Of a DNA stretch of 64,000 bases, positions 25,060-32,020 are shown piece by piece (the first letter of the stretch is position 1; the number at the start of each line of letters is the position of its first letter). Under the pieces are notes generated by a model, which saw only the letters and a program-made list of their open reading frames with translations, did not search any database and was not told where the DNA came from. The position numbers and the translations under genes are program-made. This DNA is from an uncultured Bacteroidales bacterium (lineage in GTDB: Bacteria; Bacteroidota; Bacteroidia; Bacteroidales; P3), in contig CAMHDJ010000004.1 in NCBI GenBank assembly GCA_946183915.1, positions 17,998-81,997 on the forward strand, read 5' to 3'.

Positions 25060-25082
25060 AAACCCCTTAAATTAAAAACGTT

Positions 25083-25547
25083 ATAAAGAATTTATTGAAA
25101 ACGGTGGCGGTGGCCCTCTGCACCGCCTTGACGCTGGGCCTGGTGGGCTGCCAGCCCGACAACGAGGACCTCATCATCGGCTCGTGGCAGGTCGTGGGCT
25201 GTACCATTACCGAGACTGTTGACGGTCAAAGCAGTACAAGAACGGAGGCTCTTCCGGTTGGGTACAGTGAGACTTGTACGTTCAACAAGGATAACACTTT
25301 TGTCGGCAAACGGACTGGAGGGGGCGGTAGCGATACCTATCAGGGTACCTATTCGCTCAGCGACGACCAGCTTACCATTGCTGTCAACTCCGACTGGCAG
25401 GACGACGAGGGCGAGTGGCACAGCACGGTCGATACCAAAACCGCTACCATTAAGAATCTCGACAAGAAGGAGTTGGTGATGGTGTGGACCGAGACGGAGG
25501 GCTCGAATTATACCTATTCGGTGGAATACAAGCTCAAGAAGATGTGA
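25083..25547 (+). CDS. Lipocalin-like lipoprotein, paralogue with a non-ATG start
   Basis: About 154 residues. There is no ATG upstream of the signal peptide. An in-frame ATA at 25083 would give xKNLLKTVAVALCTALTLGL, a natural signal peptide of usual length, while a TTG at 25095 would give a shorter but still usable one. The lipobox is LGLVGC; the mature part starts QPDNEDLIIGSWQ, matching its neighbour upstream. ATG-to-ATA loss would sharply lower expression, so the gene may be decaying, but the rest of the frame is intact and ends in a strong terminator. Confidence 0.7.
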   Translation: MKNLLKTVAVALCTALTLGLVGCQPDNEDLIIGSWQVVGCTITETVDGQSSTRTEALPVGYSETCTFNKDNTFVGKRTGGGGSDTYQGTYSLSDDQLTIAVNSDWQDDEGEWHSTVDTKTATIKNLDKKELVMVWTETEGSNYTYSVEYKLKKM

Positions 25548-25572
25548 TTCGACGCTGACTGGAAAACAATGG

Positions 25573-25612
25573 CCTGGGCGGCGCTCGCTGAGCGCCGCCC
25601 AGGTTTTTATTT
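25573..25612 (+). terminator. Intrinsic terminator after lipoprotein pair
   Basis: A perfect 14-bp stem (CCTGGGCGGCGCTC and inverse) with a 3-nt loop, followed by TTTTTATTTT. Confidence 0.93.
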
Positions 25613-25677
25613 TATTCGTCGCCCACGCACAATAAACCCATGGCGGTGGCGTTATATATGCTAAAATTTATATCAAG

Positions 25678-26952
25678 ATGTTACAACTGCAATACATAAA
25701 AGACCATCGTGAGGAGTGTATCTCCCGCTTGAAAATCAAGAATGTGAAGGATGTCGAGGCCCGCCTGGCCGAGATCCTGGAACTCGACGCCCAGCGCCGC
25801 GCCCTGCAGGTGAAGGCCGACGCCGTCAAGGCCGAGCAGAACCGCATGGCCAAGGAGATCGGCATGCTGATGAAACAGGGCAAGAAGGAGGAGGCCGAGG
25901 CCGCCAAGGCCCGCACCGCCGAGCTGAAGGGCGAGGAGAAAGCCCTCAGCGAGGAGCAGGCCGCCACCGAGAAGACCCTCAACGAGAAGCTCATCTCGCT
26001 GCCCAACGCGCCGCATCCCTCGGTGCCGTGCGGCACCAGCGAGGCCGACAATGTGGTGGTGGGCGAGTTCGGCACGAAGCCCGACCTGCCCGCCGATGCC
26101 TTGCCCCACTGGGACCTCTGCGCCAAGTACGACATCATCGACTTCGAGTTGGGCAACAAGGTGACCGGCGCCGGCTTCCCCTTCTACAAGGGCAAGGGTG
26201 CCCGTCTGCAGCGTGCCCTGATCAACTTCTTCCTCAACGAGGCCGCCGACGCGGGCTTCGTGGAGGTTCAGCCCCCGCTGATGGTCAACGAAGCCTCGGG
26301 TCTCGGCACCGGCCAGCTGCCCGACAAGGAGGGTCAGATGTACGCCATCCCGCTCGACGGCTTCTACATGATCCCCACGGCCGAAGTGCCTATCACCAAC
26401 ATCTTCCGTGGCGAGGTGGTCGACGCCAAGCAGTTCCCCATCAAGCGAGTGGGCTACAGCGAGTGCTTCCGCCGCGAGGCCGGCAGCTACGGCAAGGACG
26501 TCCGCGGCCTGAACCGTCTGCACGAGTTCTCGAAGGTTGAGATTGTTGTCATCGAGCACCCCGACCGCTCCTACGACATGCTGGAGGAGATGAAGCGCCA
26601 CGTGGGCGGCCTGCTCGACAAGCTGGGTTTGCCCTACCACATCCTCAAGCTCTGCGGAGGCGACATCAGCTTCACCTCGGCCATGACCTTCGACTTCGAG
26701 GTGTGGAGCGCCGCACAGAAACGCTGGCTCGAGGTGAGCTCGGTATCCAACTTCGAGACCTTCCAGGCCAACCGCATGAAGCTCCGCTTCAAGGACGAGA
26801 ACGGCAAGATGCAGCTCTGCCACACGCTGAACGGCTCGGCCCTGGCCCTACCGCGCATCGTCGCCGCCCTGCTGGAGAACAACCAGACGCCCGACGGAAT
26901 CGTCATGCCCGAGTGCCTGAGACCCTATCTTGGATTTGATGTTATTGATTAG
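25678..26952 (+). CDS. serS: Seryl-tRNA synthetase
   Basis: A 424-residue class II synthetase. The N-terminal tRNA-binding coiled coil covers about residues 28-100 (Lys/Glu/Ala-rich). The catalytic core has GTGQLPDKEGQMY, TAEVPITNIFRGE and motif 2 FRREAGSYGKDVRGLNRLHEF, and motif 3 is NGSALALPRIVAALLEN. It charges tRNA-Ser and supplies the precursor for selenocysteine if that pathway exists. Length and motifs are standard. A 9-bp word array begins 2 bp after its stop. Confidence 0.97.
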   Translation: MLQLQYIKDHREECISRLKIKNVKDVEARLAEILELDAQRRALQVKADAVKAEQNRMAKEIGMLMKQGKKEEAEAAKARTAELKGEEKALSEEQAATEKTLNEKLISLPNAPHPSVPCGTSEADNVVVGEFGTKPDLPADALPHWDLCAKYDIIDFELGNKVTGAGFPFYKGKGARLQRALINFFLNEAADAGFVEVQPPLMVNEASGLGTGQLPDKEGQMYAIPLDGFYMIPTAEVPITNIFRGEVVDAKQFPIKRVGYSECFRREAGSYGKDVRGLNRLHEFSKVEIVVIEHPDRSYDMLEEMKRHVGGLLDKLGLPYHILKLCGGDISFTSAMTFDFEVWSAAQKRWLEVSSVSNFETFQANRMKLRFKDENGKMQLCHTLNGSALALPRIVAALLENNQTPDGIVMPECLRPYLGFDVID

Positions 26953-26954
26953 TA

Positions 26955-27008
26955 GTGAGAGAAGTGAGGGAAGTGAAAGAAGTGAAAGAAGTGAAAGAAG
27001 TGAAAGAC
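26955..27008. repeat. Left arm of 9-bp words flanking the four-helix-bundle gene
   Basis: Six 9-bp units (GTGARRGAA, the last GTGAAAGAC) run in perfect phase from 26955 to 27008, then CGATA. The right arm at 27494-27529 is the inverse and has the same inner boundary word GTGAAAGAC. Confidence 0.9.
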
Positions 27009-27042
27009 GATAGCGGTTTCTCTCACATATACTAAGAAAAAT

Positions 27043-27435
27043 ATGGATGCCAGATATGGTTTTCAACGGGTAGTGGCGTGGCAAAAAGCGCATGCTTTTG
27101 TAGTGCTTGTCTACAAAGTCACTCGAACATTCCCTGACGACGAACGATTTGGACTGACATCTCAGTTCAGACGAGCAGCGGTTTCGATAGAAGCAAATAT
27201 TGCTGAGGGTTACAAGAAGATTAGCAAGGCCGACAAGTTGCGCTTCTATAATATATCGCAAGGCAGTCTTGAAGAATGCAGGAATTATGTTATCCTTTCA
27301 TACGATCTAAACTATATAGACGAAAGATTGTTTGACCAATTATGTGACGCGTTGGAGGATGCCAGCCGGTTGATTAACGCCTATTGTGAAAGTATTGTAA
27401 GAGATGTGGCGATGAGGAACGATGATTTAAAGTGA
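27043..27435 (+). CDS. Four-helix bundle protein (S23/23S rRNA intervening-sequence family)
   Basis: A 130-residue all-helical protein of the S23 or IVP family: VVAWQKAHAFVVLVYKVTRTFP, FGLTSQFRRAAVSIEANIAEGY near 36-57, and a third helix SQGSLEECRNYVILSYDL. The fold is shared with Avd accessory proteins of diversity-generating retroelements. Family members are classically encoded inside 23S rRNA intervening sequences, but many are free-standing as here; the function is unknown. AT-rich relative to its neighbours. It sits between inverted arms of 9-bp words in the serS-flavodiiron gap, so it appears to be inserted cargo. Confidence 0.92.
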   Translation: MDARYGFQRVVAWQKAHAFVVLVYKVTRTFPDDERFGLTSQFRRAAVSIEANIAEGYKKISKADKLRFYNISQGSLEECRNYVILSYDLNYIDERLFDQLCDALEDASRLINAYCESIVRDVAMRNDDLK

Positions 27436-27493
27436 ATTAAAAAAACAATATAAAGAAGGAAAGAATGCATAAGACTAAGGAAGGCGAGGTATT

Positions 27494-27529
27494 GTCTTTC
27501 ACTTCTGTCACTTCTCTCCCTTCTTTCAA
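27494..27529. repeat. Right arm of 9-bp words flanking the four-helix-bundle gene
   Basis: On the minus strand the units are GTGAAAGAC, GTGACAGAA, GGGAGAGAA and TTGAAAGAA: four 9-bp words, inverse of the left arm. It ends 12 bp before the flavodiiron start. Confidence 0.9.
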
Positions 27530-27541
27530 TTCTTAAAGAAA

Positions 27542-28738
27542 ATGCAAAACATACAGAAAATACACGAAAACCTGATCTATGTCGGTGCCAGCGACCGTCG
27601 CCTGGCCCTGTTTGAGAATGTGTACCCCATTCCGCGTGGGGTGAGCTATAACAGCTATGTGTTGCTGGACGAGAAGACGGTGCTCTTCGACACCGTCGAC
27701 GCCTCGGTGGCCCAGCAGTTCTACGAGAACGTCGAGGCCGCCCTCGCCTGCCGCAAACTGGACTACGTGGTGGTGCACCACATGGAGCCCGACCACGCCG
27801 CCACGCTGATGGATCTCCTGCTGCGTCATCCTGAGGCCACGGTGGTCACCACCGCCAAGGCCGCCCAGATGATCGAGCAGTTCTTCGGTGCCAAGCCTGC
27901 CAATGTGCAGGCTGTCAAAGAGGGCGATACCCTCGCCACCGGCACCCACACGCTTGTCTTCACCATGGCCCCCATGGTGCACTGGCCCGAGGTGATGATG
28001 ACCTACGACAGCACCAGCAAGACCCTCTTCTCCGCCGACGCCTTCGGCACCTTTGGCGCCCTCAGCGGCAACCTCTTCGCCGACGAGGTGAACTTCGAGC
28101 ACGAGTGGCTCAACGACGCCCGCCGCTACTACATCAATATCGTGGGCAAGTACGGTCTGCAGGTGCAGAACGTTCTGAAGAAGGCCGCCACGCTCGACAT
28201 CCAGATGATCTGTCCGCTGCACGGTCCGGTGTGGCGCGAGAACCTCGGTTGGTTCATTGGCAAGCACGACACTTGGAGTAAGTACGAGCCCGAGGATAGG
28301 GGAGTGGTCATCATCTATAGCAGCATCTACGGCCACACCGAAGCCGCCGCCCTGCGTCTGGGCACGCTGCTCTCGGAGCGTGGTGTGCGTGGCATCAAGG
28401 CCTACGACGCCAGCCACACGCACGCCAGCAAGCTGGTGGCCGAGTGCTTCCGCGCCAGCCATGTGGTCCTGGCTTCCAGCACCTACAACAATGGCATCTT
28501 TACCCCCATGGAGAGCCTCCTGGCCGACCTCAAGGCCCATGCCTGGCAGAAGCGCACCGTTGCTCTCATCGAAAACGGCAGCTGGGCCGCGCAGAGCGGC
28601 AAACTGATGCGCGCCGAGCTGGAGCAGATGAAGGACATCGCCATCGTCGGCGATACGGTATCGCTCAAGAGCGCCGCCACCCCCGCCCAGGAGGAGCAGC
28701 TCGCCGCCCTGGCCGACGCGATTGTCGCCACTCTTTAA
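27542..28738 (+). CDS. A-type flavoprotein (flavodiiron oxygen/NO reductase)
   Basis: A 398-residue FprA-family protein. Residues 1-245 are a metallo-beta-lactamase domain with di-iron ligands HxExDH (His80, Glu82, Asp84, His85) and HWPEV near 149; the last ligand is in CPLHGP. Residues about 250-398 are flavodoxin-like with the FMN loop YSSIYGHTE and later STYNNGIFTP. It reduces O2 to water or NO to N2O in the cytoplasm, taking electrons from rubredoxin. The next gene encodes a rubredoxin-flavin reductase fusion, its likely donor. Confidence 0.95.
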   Translation: MQNIQKIHENLIYVGASDRRLALFENVYPIPRGVSYNSYVLLDEKTVLFDTVDASVAQQFYENVEAALACRKLDYVVVHHMEPDHAATLMDLLLRHPEATVVTTAKAAQMIEQFFGAKPANVQAVKEGDTLATGTHTLVFTMAPMVHWPEVMMTYDSTSKTLFSADAFGTFGALSGNLFADEVNFEHEWLNDARRYYINIVGKYGLQVQNVLKKAATLDIQMICPLHGPVWRENLGWFIGKHDTWSKYEPEDRGVVIIYSSIYGHTEAAALRLGTLLSERGVRGIKAYDASHTHASKLVAECFRASHVVLASSTYNNGIFTPMESLLADLKAHAWQKRTVALIENGSWAAQSGKLMRAELEQMKDIAIVGDTVSLKSAATPAQEEQLAALADAIVATL

Positions 28739-28760
28739 ACCTTAAACTTTAAACCATAAA
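28733..28760. repeat. 7-bp word array (CYTTAAA) between the flavodiiron and rubredoxin genes
   Basis: CTTTAAA, CCTTAAA, CTTTAAA and CCATAAA: four units, starting inside the stop of the upstream gene and ending 9 bp before the next ATG. Same word as 10712-10746. Confidence 0.85.
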
Positions 28761-28769
28761 CCAATAATC

Positions 28770-29438
28770 ATGATTGACAACAAAGCCCTTTTCACCATTG
28801 GTTACGGCCTATATGTCCTTGTCGCCCGGCAGGGCGACAAGGACAACGCCTGTATCATCAACGTGGCCCAGCAGGTCAGCAGCGACCCGCTGCAGCTGAT
28901 GATCTGCGTCAATAAGGCGAACCTCACGCACGACATGGTGCTGCGCACGCTGAAGTTCAACCTCTGTCCCCTCAGCGAGGAGGCCACCATGAAGCCCTTC
29001 CAGCACTTCGGCTTCCAGAGCGGCCGCGATGTAGACAAGTTCGCCGGCTGCGAGCAGGAGCTGCGTACGGAGAACGGCCTGCTGTACCTGCCGAAGTTCA
29101 TCAATGCCGTCATCAGCTGCGTCGTCACCAAGAGCATCGACCTCGGCAGCCACACCATGTTCATCGCCATGCCGCTGGAGGCCCGTATCCTCAGCGACAG
29201 CCCGTCCATCACCTACGCCTACTACCAGCAGCACATCAAACAAGTGGGTGGTGGGCAGTTGAAAGTGGATAGCAATAGTGGTCAGGTGCCACCCACTACC
29301 CACTCCACACTACCCACTCAAAAGAAGTGGGTCTGCGACGTCTGCGGCTACGTCTACGAAGGCGACTCTCTGCCACCCGACTTCATCTGCCCCTGGTGCA
29401 AGCACCCTGCCAGCGACTTCCGCTTGATGGAACAATAA
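28770..29438 (+). CDS. hrb: High-molecular-weight rubredoxin (flavin reductase-rubredoxin fusion)
   Basis: A 222-residue fusion. Residues 1-155 are an FMN-binding flavin reductase domain (NACIINVAQQVSSDPLQLMI). Residues about 187-222 are a rubredoxin with Cys189, Cys192, Cys207 and Cys210. It passes NAD(P)H-derived electrons to flavodiiron proteins, matching the gene directly upstream. The linker (about 158-183) is encoded by an in-frame 7-bp word element (29244-29317). A decayed copy of this gene's last 18 codons lies beyond the next gene at 30331. Confidence 0.93.
   Translation: MIDNKALFTIGYGLYVLVARQGDKDNACIINVAQQVSSDPLQLMICVNKANLTHDMVLRTLKFNLCPLSEEATMKPFQHFGFQSGRDVDKFAGCEQELRTENGLLYLPKFINAVISCVVTKSIDLGSHTMFIAMPLEARILSDSPSITYAYYQQHIKQVGGGQLKVDSNSGQVPPTTHSTLPTQKKWVCDVCGYVYEGDSLPPDFICPWCKHPASDFRLMEQ
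29244..29317. repeat. Word element in the rubredoxin fusion: four words, 18-bp core, four inverted words
   Basis: Words GTGGGTG, GTGGGCA, GTTGAAA and GTGGATA occupy 29244-29271. The core GCAATAGTGGTCAGGTGC is 29272-29289. Words CACCCAC, TACCCAC, TCCACAC and TACCCAC occupy 29290-29317. The core aligns with that of the intergenic element at 55465 at 12 of 18 positions. Confidence 0.92.
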
Positions 29439-29451
29439 TATAGTACTTACT

Positions 29452-30315
29452 GTGACACAGAGACAAGCATTACAGCTGTTCGAAGAGAAGAAGGTACGCA
29501 CCGTATGGGACGACCAGGAGGAGAAATGGTATTTCTCCATTGTCGACGTCGTGGCCATTCTCTCGGAAAGCACTAATCCTCAGACTTATTGGCGTGTTCT
29601 TAAGAACCGGTTGGCCAAAGAAGGAAATGAAACCGTTACAAATTGTAACGCTTTTAAGATGCCCGCCGCCGACGGCAAGATGCGTCTGACCGATGTGGCT
29701 GACACAGAGCAACTCTTCCGCCTCATCCAGTCCATCCCGTCGCCCAAGGCGGAACCATTCAAGCAGTGGATGGCCGAGGTGGCTGCCCAACGGCTGGAAC
29801 AGATGCAGGACCCAGAGCTTAACTTTGACCAAGCCTACGCCGACTATCGAAGGTTGGGCTATTCCGACAAGTGGATCAACCAGCGCTTGCGTGGTATCGA
29901 GGTGCGCAAGGAACTAACAGACGAGTGGAACCGCGCCGGTGTCACCGAGCAGACGCAGTATGCCTCGCTGACCGACATCATCACACGCGGATGGAGCGGG
30001 AAGTCAACAAAACAATACAAACAATATAAAGGACTGAAGAAGGAGAAACTGCGCGACAACATGACCAACATCGAGCTGGCGCTGAACACCCTGGCCGAAG
30101 CTTCTGCCGCGGAAATCAGCAAGGCGCAGAACCCGAAAGGTTTCAAACAGAGTGCCAAAGTTGCGCAGCAGGGAGGCAAGATAGCCGGCGATGCCCGAAG
30201 GCAGTTGGAACAACGCGTAGGCCATTCCGTCATCTCCCCATCCAAGGCCGCCGACTACCTCCCGCCAGCGCAAGAGCCAGACCAGATTGACACAGGCCGA
30301 GAAGAGGAATCTTGA
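29452..30315 (+). CDS. Bro-N domain protein, phage-antirepressor/DinD-like
   Basis: A 287-residue protein starting with GTG. Residues 8-105 are a Bro-N domain (KKVRTVWDDQEEKWYFSIVD, DVADTEQLFRLIQSIPSPKA). Residues 105-160 hold the conserved companion part (GYSDKWINQRLRGIEVRKEL). The C-terminal third is Ala/Gln/Lys-rich (about 205-265). Such genes are common in phages and mobile islands but also occur alone in Bacteroidota. The DNA-related role is inferred. It begins 13 bp after the rubredoxin fusion, and just after its stop lies a duplicated fragment of that gene's 3' end, so it was probably inserted there. Confidence 0.85.
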   Translation: MTQRQALQLFEEKKVRTVWDDQEEKWYFSIVDVVAILSESTNPQTYWRVLKNRLAKEGNETVTNCNAFKMPAADGKMRLTDVADTEQLFRLIQSIPSPKAEPFKQWMAEVAAQRLEQMQDPELNFDQAYADYRRLGYSDKWINQRLRGIEVRKELTDEWNRAGVTEQTQYASLTDIITRGWSGKSTKQYKQYKGLKKEKLRDNMTNIELALNTLAEASAAEISKAQNPKGFKQSAKVAQQGGKIAGDARRQLEQRVGHSVISPSKAADYLPPAQEPDQIDTGREEES

Positions 30316-30330
30316 TCATCAACTTCTTCC

Positions 30331-30387
30331 GACTTCATCTGCCCCAGACGCAAGCACCCCGCCAGCGACTTCAAGCTGGTGGAATAA
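30331..30387 (+). pseudogene. Decayed duplicate of the rubredoxin-fusion 3' end
   Basis: The 19 codons from GAC at 30331 read DFICPRRKHPASDFKLVE and stop, against DFICPWCKHPASDFRLMEQ and stop at 29389-29438. Most DNA positions are identical. The second metal Cys is replaced (WC to RR), so this copy could not bind iron. It starts 16 bp after the Bro-N stop. Confidence 0.85.
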
Positions 30388-30478
30388 TGGTACGTTGCGT
30401 TTTGACGCTCCCGTTAGCGGCACATATATGATTAAGATTGGTAATCACGCGGCAAAGAAAAAGGTGGTGATAAAATAG
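30388..30478 (+). pseudogene. Orphan tail resembling a T9SS sorting-domain C-terminus
   Basis: Directly after the rubredoxin relic an open stretch encodes FDAPVSGTYMIKIGNHAA followed by KKKVVIK and a stop. The G-Y-hydrophobic-x-K/R-I-G pattern with a Lys-rich end is like the last strands of type IX secretion C-terminal domains. No start, signal or passenger is attached, so it is a fragment. The tail is short, hence the moderate confidence. Confidence 0.5.
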
Positions 30479-30503
30479 CAATCACGTCAAAGCACATATA
30501 GAA

Positions 30504-30548
30504 ACCATGCTCGTGATTCGTACATGATCATGAGCATGTTTTTTTATA
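30504..30548 (+). terminator. Intrinsic terminator after the relic region
   Basis: CATGCTC (30506-30512) pairs with GAGCATG (30532-30538) with a partly paired interior, followed by eight T residues. From here to the rubredoxin promoter (about 170 bp) nothing is recognised. Confidence 0.8.
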
Positions 30549-30720
30549 ATAGATACTTATGCATATTTGGATATAAATGATTTCCGGTATATTTGACAAG
30601 GCCGCAAAGAAGGCACATAGAAGCCATGAAGAAGGAGTGAAGAAAGGAACCTGTCGGCCGTTCGCTGCTCAACGGCAAATTCTTTTGCAAAATATTTTTT
30701 ACCGATTGCGAAAATAGTCG

Positions 30721-30728
30721 TATCTTTG
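30721..30728 (+). promoter_or_regulatory. Promoter -7 box (TATCTTTG) for rubredoxin-ferritin
   Basis: TATCTTTGCA lies 35 bp before the ATG at 30764; the -33 region is T-rich without an exact TTTG. Confidence 0.75.
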
Positions 30729-30763
30729 CAGCCGAATTATTAACCCTTAAAATCGAAAACAAT

Positions 30764-30922
30764 ATGGAAAAGTATGTTTGCAACGTTTGCGGGTATGTGT
30801 ATGACCCCGCAGTGGGTGACCCCGACAACGGCATCGCTCCCGGCACCAAGTTCGAAGACCTGCCCGCCGACTGGGTGTGCCCGCTATGCTCGGTCGACAA
30901 GACTCATTTTGAAAAACAATAA
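30764..30922 (+). CDS. Rubredoxin
   Basis: A 52-residue classic rubredoxin with iron ligands Cys6, Cys9, Cys39 and Cys42 (VCNVCGY and VCPLC) and the conserved [20 protein letters not shown] middle. It is a small soluble one-electron carrier serving the flavodiiron and rubrerythrin enzymes encoded nearby. It has its own promoter and is followed after 20 bp by the ferritin gene, so the two probably share a transcript. Confidence 0.97.
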   Translation: MEKYVCNVCGYVYDPAVGDPDNGIAPGTKFEDLPADWVCPLCSVDKTHFEKQ

Positions 30923-30942
30923 ATCAATTAATACCTATTATT

Positions 30943-31458
30943 ATGTTGAATAAGAAAGTTTCCGACCTGCTCAACGAGCAGATCAACAAGGAGCTCTACA
31001 GCGCCTATCTCTATCTGGACATGAACAACTACTTCGACAAGCGCGGCCTCAACGGCTTCGCCAACTGGTACATGATCCAGGCCCAGGAGGAGCGTGACCA
31101 CGCCATGCTCATCTACAAGTACATGCAGAACAACGACTGCCCCATCACCCTCAACGCCATCGCCAAGCCCGACAAGAAATACAAGAAAGACATGGACGTG
31201 TTGAAGGCCGGACTGGAGCACGAGGAGTACGTCACCGCCAGCATCCACACCATCTATGATGCCGCTTACAAGGTGAAGGACTTCCGCACCATGCAGTTCC
31301 TCGACTGGTTCGTCAAGGAGCAGGGCGAGGAGGAGACCAACGCGCGCGACATGATCTCGAAGATGGAACTCTTCGGCAGCGACGCCCGCAGCCTCTACAT
31401 GCTCAACCAGGAGCTCGCCGGCCGCACCTACAGCGCCCCGAGTCTGGTGCTCGACTGA
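30943..31458 (+). CDS. ftnA: Ferritin
   Basis: A 171-residue non-heme ferritin. The di-iron ferroxidase centre has Glu17, Glu50 and His53 (AQEERDHAM), with further ligands in EEYVTASIHT and EQGEEET. It oxidises and stores iron in a 24-subunit cage and removes Fe2+ that would feed hydroxyl-radical formation. Location directly after rubredoxin and between flavodiiron and rubrerythrin genes supports an oxidative-stress role. A perfect terminator follows. Confidence 0.96.
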   Translation: MLNKKVSDLLNEQINKELYSAYLYLDMNNYFDKRGLNGFANWYMIQAQEERDHAMLIYKYMQNNDCPITLNAIAKPDKKYKKDMDVLKAGLEHEEYVTASIHTIYDAAYKVKDFRTMQFLDWFVKEQGEEETNARDMISKMELFGSDARSLYMLNQELAGRTYSAPSLVLD

Positions 31459-31484
31459 GCCCCCGCTCGAGGCCCTCAACCCCG

Positions 31485-31514
31485 AAGGCCCCGCCGCACG
31501 GCGGGGCCTTTTTT
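31485..31514 (+). terminator. Intrinsic terminator after ferritin
   Basis: A perfect 12-bp stem AAGGCCCCGCCG with a 2-nt loop, running into TTTTTTG. Confidence 0.95.
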
Positions 31515-31527
31515 GTTGCCCCAAAAA

Positions 31528-31545
31528 TAGATCGTGCACGATCTA
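31528..31545. repeat. Solo palindrome TAGATCGTGCACGATCTA
   Basis: A perfect 18-bp palindrome with the same core as the 26-bp palindromes ending the composite elements (7218, 49696, 57566), but without the rest of the element. It lies 14 bp past the ferritin terminator. Confidence 0.9.
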
Positions 31546-31724
31546 ATTTGATTTTCCGCACCTCGCCCCGCCGGCCGCTCGCATCGTCCCTCCGCCCTGT
31601 CGGCTCCGGAAGCCTGTCGATAAAAATGGCCTCTTTTTAGGAGATAACTATTTGTCAATCTGGTCGTTATGTGGTGTCAAGTGGCTTAAATAGCTGATAA
31701 TCACCTATGAAGACCCACCATGTC

Positions 31725-31800
31725 TTACTCAACTCCTACTCTTCGCCTACTCAACTCCTAGTCAACACCTACTCGAGTAGGAGAAGAGTAGGCGAAGATT
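31725..31800. repeat. 11-bp array turning into its own inverse around a palindrome
   Basis: TACT or TAGT recurs at 31726, 31737, 31748, 31759 and 31770. The 14-bp palindrome CCTACTCGAGTAGG is at 31768-31781. Then TAGG recurs at 31778 and 31789. It lies in the 560-bp gap between ferritin and reverse rubrerythrin, where no gene was found. Confidence 0.85.
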
Positions 31801-31815
31801 TGGGGAGGGTAAAAA

Positions 31816-31833
31816 TATGTCGCGCACGATCTA
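31816..31833. repeat. Degenerate copy of the AGATCGTGCACGATCT palindrome
   Basis: TATGTCGCGCACGATCTA matches the solo palindrome at 15 of 18 positions. It lies about 125 bp upstream of the reverse rubrerythrin -7 box, a spacing close to that seen for the three full elements. Confidence 0.6.
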
Positions 31834-31958
31834 TCTTGTCATCCCACCCCTCGTCCCGGGGTGCGTCCGCGGTCCTGCCGTGGGGGCCGGACGGGGGTGG
31901 GGGAGGGGTGTTTTCGGCCCTCGGCAAAAAAATATTTCTCCATGTCATAAAAAGTTAG

Positions 31959-31966
31959 TACTTTTG
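31959..31966 (+). promoter_or_regulatory. Promoter -7 box (TACTTTTG) for reverse rubrerythrin
   Basis: TACTTTTGCA ends 54 bp before the ATG at 32021. Confidence 0.75.
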
Positions 31967-32020
31967 CATTTCGATTGGATTGAAAATAGTTATTAACCCT
32001 AAAACAGAAAAGAGAACAAT

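Noticed and set aside
27043..27435. Diversity-generating retroelement accessory gene (avd)
   Set aside because: The fold family is related, but there is no reverse transcriptase, template repeat or variable repeat in the window.
30287..30478. Intact small gene of 63 codons after the Bro-N gene
   Set aside because: Its first part overlaps the Bro-N 3' end in another frame and passes through the rubredoxin relic; only the last 30 codons look protein-like, so it is listed as a fragment.
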